NCBI GenBank assembly: GCA_963978905.1
Contig: OZ022261.1
Location: 35,262,102-35,326,101, forward strand
Reading direction: 5' to 3'
Length of the DNA stretch: 64,000 bases
Origin: Trichostrongylus colubriformis
Taxonomy: Eukaryota > Nematoda > Chromadorea > Rhabditida > Trichostrongylidae
Position 1 is the stretch's first letter. Each line of letters opens with the position of its first letter. The notes beneath the pieces were generated by a model that was given only the letters and a program-made list of their open reading frames with translations, was not told the DNA's origin and searched no databases. A program made the translations under genes and the position numbers. This document shows, piece after piece, positions 11,901-23,900 of this stretch.

Positions 11901-14900
11901 AAAATAAAATTTCGCCAACATCCTTCATCCTAGCCTCCCTTCCCTTAATGATGAGCACAAAGAAAGGTGATTTCTGATGTTATGATTGGACCACTCATTT
12001 TCGGGTGATCGCTTTAGGACCCAACTACGTGCGGCGCCTGCAGCTGCATCGCGTCGGACGCCGCAAATCGCGATGCTGAATCCTGAATAACGGTATCCAT
12101 CCGAGGGTAACACCTCGTACACCTACATAGCGCAGTCCTGCTAGGAACACACTTCAAGAACGATTTAAGCACCGCCCAAAGGTACGTCTAAAATAGAGAA
12201 TAAATTAGTTCGTTGTTGCCCCACTCTCAGTACCTTATACTACTGTTTGGTAATACATTTTTCTTCTTATATCACCGCTCTGAAAAAAAATTTCTTTCTG
12301 TTTTCACAAGAGGACTGTCCCCTTCCATGCTGACAGGTTGGTCGTTGTAGTCTAGCCGGTTCCAGCCCGTGGGACAACGGGCCACTTGTAGCCCTGGGTG
12401 GGAATAACACAACTCTCACTCACCGAACCGACTCCTCGAACATTCGATTGGCGACATTCTCCTTGATTTTCGCTATGGTGTCCTTGAGTTGCTTACAAAC
12501 AGCTTGTCCACGAAGTGAATCCACATTGAAGGAATTAGCTGCAGCCGGATAAATGATGAAGGCTATCACTGTCACGTCTTTACACCGTGGATCATCAGAT
12601 GTCTGAAAATAAGTAAATACTGAGAAAGTATTCCATGGATTAACTTCAGAAAACCTCCCATAATCCCATTTTTGTGCCAGTTATCCGCCTGCACTTTATC
12701 CATTCTTTCCCAATGTAATACAAGCGTGGGCGCAACAAATCACCACGCATTGCTCCAAACATGAGATCGGCAGGCATTGAACGACGGGCGGACATAGAGC
12801 GCGCGACAATAGCCACGAAAGCCGATACTGTGCAAACAGAGGGCCGCGTAACCAGTGGCTCTCGTCGGCCGAAAATCTCGTTATTTTTTCTCAGTCTACT
12901 GTAATTAGCCGGCATAACGATCGGTTCTAGAGTTTCATGAATTTGCGTGGAAGGAATCGAACCCAAGCCAACCACCTACTCACAATTTTTTTTTTGCTGC
13001 CCAACTCTTACAAAATACCAAACCCCCATTGAACAAGACGAAAACAAAGTAATTTATCTATCGATTCATGAGATCAAAACACACTCGAAACACGACGACT
13101 TACGTCATAGAGCCATCAAAGGCGTAGTGGTAAATTTCTAGTCGAATGAAGGAATATGATGATTTGAAAAATCATCTCAGCTTAGATTATGTACATAATA
13201 GAAACCCAACTCACATATGTGTATGACACAATGACTGCACGCGCGCGTAGCTGCTAGGAAAAGATGTGAACGTTTTGAAAAAAAAAATCTATAAAAAATG
13301 AAAAATATAAAATTACACAAGTATACTGGCATTGAATGTACCCATCATCGACTCCAATTTCATTGATTGGAGAGCGAACACTTGATATAAGGAATATAGA
13401 ATTTCGAGAAATTGGTCTCATGAATGAGATGATATGCGACGACAAGCGAATGACCACACGGATGAAATGAACCAAGAATGAATCACGATTAAACATAATG
13501 GAATGATGGAGAAAAGAAGAGAAGAGAAACCAGCAAATGGACGCCGTGATCATTACCGGACGAAGGGGAAGATGCTCATCATAACCATTCAACTGACGAA
13601 CTCTCCGATACTACTGACGGTGATGGTTCACCAGGTTTCTCGGCCAGATGGGAATGTGGAAGATCGGAGGACGACAGCGCTTTGCCGACCAGTGACGGCT
13701 CCTGACGCGGAATCAACGCCGACGGTCGTCGTTGCTGAAGATCCAGCAACGATGAGGTCATCAAGGTCGATGGTGGCACCAGACGATCCAGATATGTCGA
13801 ATCAAGACATGTTGAACTTCTAAAACCAAGGAAACATTGTATTCGGAACAAATCACAGTAATTCCGCTATTACCTTGACTGAATTCGTGATCTCGCACGA
13901 AACGGTGACATTTTCAGCAGGGCATTACCAGTATCGATACTGGCAGTCTTCAGCTGGCTACCAACATGTTGCAGATTCTTCCACAACGGTGTCAAACCAT
14001 TCGCTGAGCTGGGTCCGTTCTCGATGATCGTACTGGTCATCGGCACGGATCGTACGCCATTACTATAGCGACCGGATGAGTTACGTAGATTACGATTCAG
14101 AAATGCATAGAACAGCCAGTTGAATGCACTTTGAGCGTATGGTAGTGAGTGCATCAGATACATAATGAAGATGCCGCTTGCTGGTGTTGTCGTCTGATCA
14201 CCTATGATTTCGTCAAATTCCTCGCTCATCGTCTCGTTCGTCTCATACGCCGTGACGCCCACGTTCCTTTCGGCTTCTGTAAATACACGGTCATCAGACC
14301 ATCCACAGTGGCTCCAACCACATTTTCTCTCAGCCCACAAAATGTTTCACAGCCTACACAGCCAGTCCTATATTCTCAGCAAACATTGCTAAATGTGCAG
14401 CAAATAGCTCGATATCAAGCAGGTTAACGAGGTGCTAGAAAAACTCCGTAGAGATGACATCTTCTGAAGTATTTCCACTTGACACCGACGCTATTCTCAG
14501 CCTACCTTCGAACATGACAAGCGATTCTCAGCTTCCTATAGTCCCCCCCCCCCTCCATTGTTCTCGAGATCACATTAGCAGAGGGATGGTGTGAGAGTGA
14601 ATCGCCTCGTACAAACACTAGCTATTGGAGGCTTCCATCCGCATTCGCGCATCTGCTTCTCAGGTTTCAAAAGCTCGTCTCAACTACTACAAGAGCCTAG
14701 CTTTACGAGGGCGTGGAATCCGTCAGATGGCTGTATAGGACATATAGATGGTAGAAAAAAAGGACGCCCACAACATTGGAGACAGCAAAATCAACACCAT
14801 CGTCCCTATGGGTTCCAACAGGGCACAAGGCAGACGCGTTAATTGACTTGGCAAATAAAAACACATTAACATCATTTGAACACTTACCGTGTGCCAAGGC

Positions 14901-17900
14901 TTGTATTCGCATCGTCCAATAGGGCGTCCAACAGATGAAGTAGAATGCGACCACCATCACCGAGCATTTTACTACTCGTGACAGGGAGATACTAGTTTTA
15001 CGGCCAACCGTCGAATAACGAGTATGACGGAACAGTTTCGCCAATATCACAATGTACACAGAGAATATCAGCACCAAAGGAGCTACATAGCAGGTGAGGG
15101 TGTGGACGAGATCGAACCAGAAACTTTCACCCAACGTACATTTTCGGTGCACCCTACCATTGAAGTCTCCCATATCGCCAATCTTAGCATTTGCTGTGAT
15201 TGGAGTGATGAACAGTAGGGAGGCCATGATACACACAGAAACGACGAATATAGCAAATTTCGTTTGTCGCATCCAGATCAAGGCCGGCTTACACACGGCT
15301 ATGTAACGGTCGATCGACAACGCCGTTAGAATCATGGGGGACAGGGTCTTGTTAGTGCCCTCACTGAACCACAACAATTTGCACAGGGCTATTCCGAAAA
15401 TGAACTCGTTCTCCTGTAGATCAGCTACAAGCATTGGTACGGGAATCAGGGACACCAGATCCACCACAGATAGCAGCAGTAGGTAGATGTAGGCCGATGA
15501 CTGGGTATTTGGCTTGACGACCCGTCCTCGTTGTGTCGACAAACTGCAGCAACCGATCAGCTGTGATGAAACGGTTATCAGGACCCAGATATTGCCCAGT
15601 AGGCCAGTAACAGCAAGTGTTGAATAGAGAACGATCAGTACAATGATGTTCAGACCGACGTCCATGGCGTGCTGGCATCGCACTGTCAAGGAGGGCGTGG
15701 CCTAAGCTGAGCGCGCGCCAGGAAGGGTCACTTCGGGCGAATTGACACTACGTCGACGTCGACGGCGGCGGCGGTAGCGGAGGTGGCGTCGGCGATGATG
15801 ACGATATTGCAAAGTCGGTGGCTACTGGCCGTTCAGATGATGCTGAAAATCACATAATTAAAAATACACGGCATAATTAGTGGTAAAGGTTGCAAAGACG
15901 ACGTTAAGCCGTAACATAAAGGAAATGGTGGCAATGGGCATAAACAAAACACTTACACAAACGTACGCACACATGCAACATCGGTCATACATGTTATTTA
16001 TTGTTCGCTGAGTGTTGTGATATTACATCCCCCACAACAATCGCAAATGATGCAAAAATTGTGCGGGAAAAGGTAAACTCGTACGAGTAAACACATCGAT
16101 ACAATGCCAGCCACTACAGATGATACATCAATCCCTCCTACTAAAAGGTCAAGGATTTAGGTAGAATCAACAGAGCCAAGGTAAATAGCCCAGGCTGTTC
16201 AGCAATCGAAATCCAAAGTCCAAGAAGCTGAAGAAATTTCACGGATTGACATGAAAACGTTGCCGAAACACCATAGCGCGCGCAATCACAGCACCGCAAC
16301 AAAAAGCCAAAATATCGCTGTGCACACCTTGACAAATAGTAGACAACAATGCTGTGAGCGGCCATCGACGTCAAAATGAAATTAGTCTGAGCGCTTTCAA
16401 AAGATCACTTCCGCGACTATATGCGCGTGTAACGAAATTTCGAGTCTAGTGGGGAGCGCACCATGTCAAAGCAATACTAAGCGATAAACTTGTAGTAAAT
16501 CTGTAAATCGGGAAGTAGCGTTGATACATGTCAACCCATACCAACCAAGTGAAGGAGGGCATGGAAATAAGCTCGGTAATTCACCGACGGGAGAAAGGGG
16601 TATATCCGTCACGTCGCGTGTTGCGTGCGAAGCGATGCGTACGAGCTAGGGGAGCCGCTGTAGTTGGGTCACAGAACGAGTGTACGGCAACTACTACGGT
16701 GCCTAAGCATTACCAGTATGTAGTATAAGAGCATGTTTAACATGTTGCCCGGGAGGTGTAAGGGAAAATGAGAACTGTGAATACTTGTTCTCTGAAAACA
16801 AATCTCTGCTTCAGTAAAGGTGACGTGTGGAAAAAAGTTGCATTGAAAAAGCACGACTTGGGAGCACGGCGTGTCGTCCTACAGTCCTGCAGCTACGCGA
16901 GTTGCCGGCGAAGGTGGTACAACGTTCGCAGCCGGCTGATATAACCTTTCCGCCCTTCTGCAGTCTACCCCCCTGATAGCGACGCAGAGGAGTGCGAGAG
17001 AGGAGGGGTTTTCTGGTTTCTACTTTTTTCGTCGTTTTGTCTCGTTCTTTCTCTACTGTTACATCATGGAAAGAGAGAGTTTGTGAGCATAGCAAAATAA
17101 GAAAGCTTAGCACATTACAGAGAGAGAACCAAGATGGTCGTATGGTTCGATGACATGCCAAGACTTGTTATGACATAGTCTCCACCTTATCTTCTTATCG
17201 GAACTGTGCGCGTCCCTCAAAATCAGCCTCCATCTTCACATATATCCTTCTAATCGGCCCGATCCCTATTAATCTGCTCCCCCATGCCTTCAAACCGAGC
17301 TTCACCCCTTCTTGCTTCTTTCACTTCATGCTTCTGGAGCACCTCTGATTTTGCAATGGCAAATAGCACATAAACCATGCAACATGGGTAATGGCTGTCT
17401 CACATCTCTTATCATTCCACGTGTTCCTGTTGACATTTCGGTGTAACAGCGCCTTCCGGTGCAGTCTACAGACACAAAAATCGCATGACTACAGTTTTTC
17501 GCCTTATCTCATGAATCCACGAGCATTCCATGCATATCAGCCTAACGAACTCACTAGCCACGTCACGTCACGTCGCAACACTATCGCGATAAGCTTTAAT
17601 GTTTTTGAAAGACTGGATTCGCAAAAAAAAAACAAGCTACCTAATTTCAGAATGAAAATGTACAAAATTTGGTCAATAGTCATCATCTCACGGTCACCAT
17701 AGCCCTCAATTAGGTATGCACCGTTAAGTCTGCACTTCGCACCGCAGCGTGTGGTGGCGTGCGAGGCGATGCGTGCGAGCCAGGAGCGCCGCGTGTGGCT
17801 GGGTCCTGGAGCGATGATCATTGCATTGCATCCTCAAGCTCTGCGTTTTAGGACCCAATTACATGCAGCCTTCGCACGCACCGCATCATACGCCGAACAC

Positions 17901-20900
17901 GGCCACGCTTAATCTTGACGTAAGGGTACGCATTCAAGAAAGCAGCAGCAGCCTCCCACGCCAAAATTAATGCAATATCAAAACTAGTTCATGTGAGCAT
18001 AGAGTATCAAAAAGAGAAGTTCAAGTTCATGTGTTCAATGCCGAAGGGCATGCGTAATAAAACCAGTGCTTGGAATTACCTGAAGCTACAAAAACGTGAC
18101 TATAGCTGACGCGCTTCAATGTAACATGTTCAGAAGTGTTGTTATTTGCATAAGTAATGACGAACAAGGCAAAATATCACAAGGGAGAAGACTCGAAGGT
18201 TAACGGCGATAAGCACATGTAACTGGTGATAGGCATTCACACCCTAAAAAGCGTCGAATGACAATTTAATCTCATCGCCCGAAAAGCCATATCAGAATGC
18301 ACTCGTCGTTATTGAAAAATGAAAGGCTGGATTCATGAAAAAAAAAGAGAGAAGCAGAGCCAGCACAACGATATGAGTCTATGATTACGATTAATAAAGA
18401 ATGACATCATGCCAGATCTTTTGACGAGTTCCGCATGAAACGACCACATTTATTTTAACATGAATCTCGCCCATCCTTCCTTTCGTCACGGATGCTTCGG
18501 CAAGGATGCTTTGATGAAAGTGGGCTTTCAGCGGTGGCAATCCGGTCTCGGCTCCATCTCGTCAACATTGACTTACCTATTGAGCCTCCGAACGCACACA
18601 ATGATTCTGATGAGTCATCGGAGAACTTGTTACGACTTCAACAGATCTAGTAAGGGAGACACCGTTGTCAAATGCGTTCAGGGAAATCTCGTTAGTAGAA
18701 CCTTGGAAGAAAGCCAAACTACAAAAAGGTACATACTGTTTGCTTTTTTTTTTTGTTATGATATATCCCCACACTAAGTCCCAAAAGGAACAAGAATAAT
18801 GATACCTTCCCTCAAACTCATGGGTGTTCTCGGAATGTGTATCGGTAGGATAGTACTTCGTAACGTGGCGTGCGGCGTGCGACGCGATGCGTGCGAGCTA
18901 GAGTGCCGTATGTGATTAGGTCCCCAGGCGATTACCCTGTTCTGCGCCTCATTTCAGGGTAGAACATGCAACGTGATATATAATAGGATCATACATGTTT
19001 GCATGACATCTACGAGACTTTATTGACTTATTATACATGTAAAAGACCATTATTGTTCGAAATTCAACCACTGATGCGTCCTCACCTCACTAGTACAGCA
19101 CCCAAAAAAGTTTATGAACAGTTGATTATGTAAGAGAACGGGTCCCATACTGCAAAACAATGAAAGTGTACTCTTCCTACAACAAGTAAGCTCGGACTCT
19201 GGGAATTCGTCGTTTTCCCATTTTTCCACATTTTCTTGGAAGCGTAGGAGTCAGACAAACCAGTAATCCCATGCAAACACGTTTATGTAATCATTGTGCA
19301 TAGATTCGTGAGACCAAAAGCGCAATCTTTAGCTTTTTCTAAATACGAATGGTCAAGAATCCCCTTTTGGCATATCCATCCGATCCGACAAGTCAACAGA
19401 CATGTGATATATGTTGGCCAGCGGCGCTCCGATGTCCCACCATCACCAGGCTCATGAAAACAATGATACGCACCATCCACAGATGAGACCAATTTACACG
19501 CAAATAAACTGTACGATGTGTGTGTATGCTACAGCGTAGCTGCAATACACACATCACGAAAAACCACGTCGAATACACTTTTCCCCCGGGAAACATTTTT
19601 ACGACGCCATGCAAAGAGACAACTAGGCTGATCAGAGCAGCCACGAACCATTATCGATTGATAGTCAAGCCAATCACAGCTGATCGGAGCAGCCAGATAA
19701 CATGGCATTATCGATTGATGGTCGAGCCAATCACAGAACGATTACGAAGTCTAGCCAAAAACCATGAGACACAAAGTATTATGGATTGATAGGCGAGCCA
19801 ATCAGGGGACGATTAGGAATGCTAAATGACTAATTACACAAAATGGTCTGCCTTCATCTCAAATGTATGTGTCAACAGAACATCCACGATTTCCTGAGAC
19901 ACTCTACTACTCGCACATACTTGTTAACCACTCAGAATCGCTGGGGACACGAGCAAAATTCGTATTTGGTATGAAAATATAGTAGATGAATAAAGTACAG
20001 GCAATCCTCTATGACGTCTGTTATGAGCTTATGAACTTCCGAGTGTTTAATGGCGTTCACTGAGGTGCGACGAACTCGTTGCGACATTTTAACAAGCATA
20101 ACCTTAAGGCTACCAAATATTGTCATTTAATTAAAGGGTTTACTTCAAGATTTTGACGGGAGACATCACCAACATCAAGTTTCCAGATGCTGCTCCTTCA
20201 AAGATGGAAAAACGTAGAAAGCGAAAAAAATGCTGCGAACTTGGTTGTCTGCGTGTTTCCCGAGGGAACGATTTTTCCACCACACTGAAGGCTACTTGAA
20301 TGGACACACACGCACACACACACACGTATATACCCGTCAAATGCAGTACAAAGCTTCAACAGCTAATGAGCACTCGTTAGTAGCAGTAGTAGTAGTAGTC
20401 CGAATGATAAGTGCTCAGTTATAAGTGGACGAGATGATGAGCCTCTCTGACCACAGCTCAGGCTACATACTTCACCCTCACACCTACGCTGCCGGCGGAG
20501 GTGAAAGGGGCCATATTACGACTAGTGCAACCACAATTACTGCGAACAGCACAAGGAAACCAGCATAATCATGAATCCAGGAAGAGAACAGAAGACCAAA
20601 ACAAGTCCTCAACCCACGGTCTACTGTGGAATGATCATCATGGCAGGGACCAATATGGCCACTGAAGTGGGTGTGGGGGAAGACCCCTGTCGTGTTCCTT
20701 GTCCACTCCTTGCGCCCGCCCCCTCTTTGATAGAACGCCTCTTCGAACGTATGCACACGCACACACACAGACATACACAACAGACAGATTTCCAAACGCA
20801 ACAAGTAATTGCCGAGAGGCTGAACTCAACCTCCATTTACAATGAGCAGAAGGGGAACGGAGAAGTAGCAAGGCGAGCATAGCCTTACCACTATTCAAAT

Positions 20901-23900
20901 GCGAATTTGAAAAAAAAACAGAAAAAATCACAACAACACCAATCCACTACAAATATGTAAATATAATATATGTATAAAAATACGATAAAAAAAACGACAA
21001 AAAAGTAGAAGCCAAAAAACACGATACGATACGGAACGACTGTGCAACGAATAAACAAAAGAAAAGCATAAAAAACCGGAAACTGGAAACGACCAAGTAA
21101 AATTAGGAGCTGGAACAGCTGAACCAGCTCATAGCTGACGAGGACGGCAAAGAACGAATCGCGCATGCGCGTATAGGCAAATAATGTAGGCTGAGGACTA
21201 TGTTTAAACTTCTCATTACGTATCGCTGCCTACAGCTGTGTGAGACCTTGATTCACAGGTTCGCAGTTATTTCACAGTACTACACAATGGTGTGGCATTT
21301 CATGCGTTGACCAGTTTAGTAATCACCACGGGTTTAGGAAGGGCCACGTTTTTCAGCTATGGATAATCTAGTTGGTGGAAGAAATGAGGAGTGACTGAAC
21401 TCTGTGGGTGTCTTAGCGTCTGGATATGTTGCCTCGACGGTTAGGAAACAGCGCTCCGAAACTTTTTTTGTGCAAATTTTATGCTCTTTCTAATGAGATC
21501 TGGAGGATCAGCGCCCTTTCCTGATCACATTCTCCTTGATTCCTTTCTCCCCCAAATATCAGGTGCGTTGAAGTGAAGAAAGTGGAAGAGGAAGCCTCTT
21601 CGATCAAATTGGGTGTGCGTCAGGATAATCTAACAAGGTAACTGTGCCACGAGGCGACGCCCTGCGCACCAAGTACCTTGTTGGACCCGTTGTGAATCGG
21701 CCGCAGATTTCTCGCGTGACCTGAGCTACTTGGACAGTCGTGACGCATGAGTGTGTAGCCTTGTGTCAAATTTTCGCGAGGCGGCGCGCGGCGAGTGCGA
21801 GTTGATTTCTTCGCATGTGGTTGCGCACAATGCATACACTCACTTTGAAGTTTTACCCTTCACTTTTCAAAGCTTTATAAGATACGCGCGTTATAGAGAA
21901 AAATACGTAAACATGCAATCAAATGAACAAGTAGGCAGGAACAACGTTAACAGCAATCTTGGAAAACAGCTATTTCTTCAAAGGGCCTGGCACACTAGTA
22001 AATCTCCAAGATGTGGAAAGACCTGGTGTGAATCAAGCGCGTATTCCAAGGGACATATAAGGACTTCTCACGCTGAAGGATGCCGAGCCGGATAGTAACG
22101 AGGGCACGTGGCGCGACCTAAGGTGACGAATAAGGGGCAAGCTACGGTCTAAAGTCGCTATGTACTTGTCAAAAGACTCAATTGGATTCACTGTCTAGTG
22201 AAACCCTTCGACGACTATAAAAGGTGGAACAAGAGAGTTACCGTATTAGTGTTGACGTTTTGATCCAGACGATAAAAACCCCTGGGGACATAATTTGCTA
22301 ATTACTACTACAAATTTACCTGTCAGAAGGATTAACAGAAAAGTAGGGAAGCGTTTACTAGAAATTAATCGACGATATCCTTCAATTCATTGTCAACACG
22401 CTACAATGTTGTTTTTCTCACGTTTTAATCCCTAAAATGTGCGAAAAACACATAACAAAATGCGTCTGTGTGATTCCATACACACAGCAGACATGTGAGG
22501 CTTTAAACTTGTTAAAGCGGTTTCATAATTGCTTACTTCGAATGGCGCATGGGCTGGTGATGCATGGAATCCGTACCACGCATGAGTACACCTATGGTCT
22601 TCAGGGAAATTCCATTTTCGTTATTAACTCGTATTCACTGTATTGATTAGCACCTAATGAATCTCATCCACACGCAGCCGTGATGATGATGATAATTGCG
22701 CACTTTGAGTATAAGATGCTTATCGTCGCCAGAGACACTCGAAACCCTCGCCTCTCGCGCTAGCAAATAACCGGGGCATGAGCAGGATAATCGCGCTGAG
22801 GTCACAGCGTTGATGAAAACACTTCAACATTACCCGTACGTCACATTAGAACGGCGGGTGTGTCCGCTTACGTCAGGATTTTGCACCGCGAGGCTGGCGC
22901 GCGACGCGATGCGTGCGAACAAAAGCGCTGTATGTGGATGGATCCTGCAACGACTACGCCTTAATTTAAGCGTAGCACGCGGCAACGAAATCCTGACTGA
23001 AACTACTTACCCATAAGCCTCTACTAGGAACAACTACCACATAACACATGGACCTACCTGCAATTTGTAGTTTAGACGAGCAAGTGATTCAATGAAGAAG
23101 TCGCCACCTTTATTTGTAAATTCATAACGTCCAGCTGTGAAAAAGTATAACGTCTTATCCAGATCAAAGTTTAGATTCCTGAAACGAACACCTGTTACTG
23201 TACCTTCTGTTCCGAGCAAATCACATAAATGCACAACTCGTCCATGTAGATATTCCCCTCAACGGTATCTTTGTAAAGCCACAGCTCTCCTCCCCACACT
23301 TCACAACACCACCCCATTTTGAAGCAGCCTATTTTCTGATCTCTAAACTGAATCGAAGCGCACTCATATCACACCTGAGTGAGTAATCTGAAGAGGAGAC
23401 ACTTCTCTTTATCACGCATGGCAACATTCTAATATACATTAACCATTGAAAAACCTTATTGAAGAAGTGACGAGTGAAATGGCTATTCGTTACTGACAAA
23501 CTATATCTACGCAGTAAGCGTGAGAGATCTGATCAACAGTTACTTCACTGTTTCCAACAATTCAGCTGATAGCGCGCCGGTTACGGTACAAAAGGGGCAG
23601 GCGCGACTTTGCTAAGTCTTGAAGAGCGTCGCGCGCAACCGAAAACCACGCAGCGCGACATCGCATGGATCCTCCTGCACTAAACCAGGAGCCACCCAAA
23701 CGTGAAAGCGGCAGAAAAAAATCAGAGTGAAAAATTAATTGCTATCAACATTTATAAAACGTCTTAATACCTCTGATGGAACTCTCTATTCATATGGCAT
23801 TAGAACACCGGACATACTAAATCACTGCCACTCGACCAAGAAAAGGGATGTTTAACTGATCAATACTGAATATATCGATCAATACATAGTTTCTATATAC

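Larger units (their letters stand above)
15666..23057. other. Upstream part of the 10.5-kb gsy-1 intron, repeats and no supported gene
   Basis: Holds R1 copies (16612, 17740, 17846, 18866, 22862), one copy of the long repeat R3 (16752-17068), an R2 fragment (21753-21863), a degenerate tandem array (19624-19815) and CA/GTA microsatellites (20303-20326, 20378-20399, 20751-20779). The open frames at 18460-18777 and 19932-20126 have no splice support. This interval also contains whatever promoter drives the nested GPCR. Confidence 0.6.

Noticed and set aside
12340..12400. Small hairpin GCCCGT / ACGGGC
   Set aside because: Six-bp stem in intron, expected by chance.
14703..15689. Reading the GPCR as one 328-codon ORF starting at 15689
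   Set aside because: 15689 is TTG, not ATG, and the frame runs past a consensus donor (CACACG|GTAAGTG) into intron. Helix 7 lies in the next exon.
18460..18777. Plus-strand ORF, with a second frame reading [20 protein letters not shown]
   Set aside because: Faint resemblance to retroelement protein, but no conserved motif could be identified.
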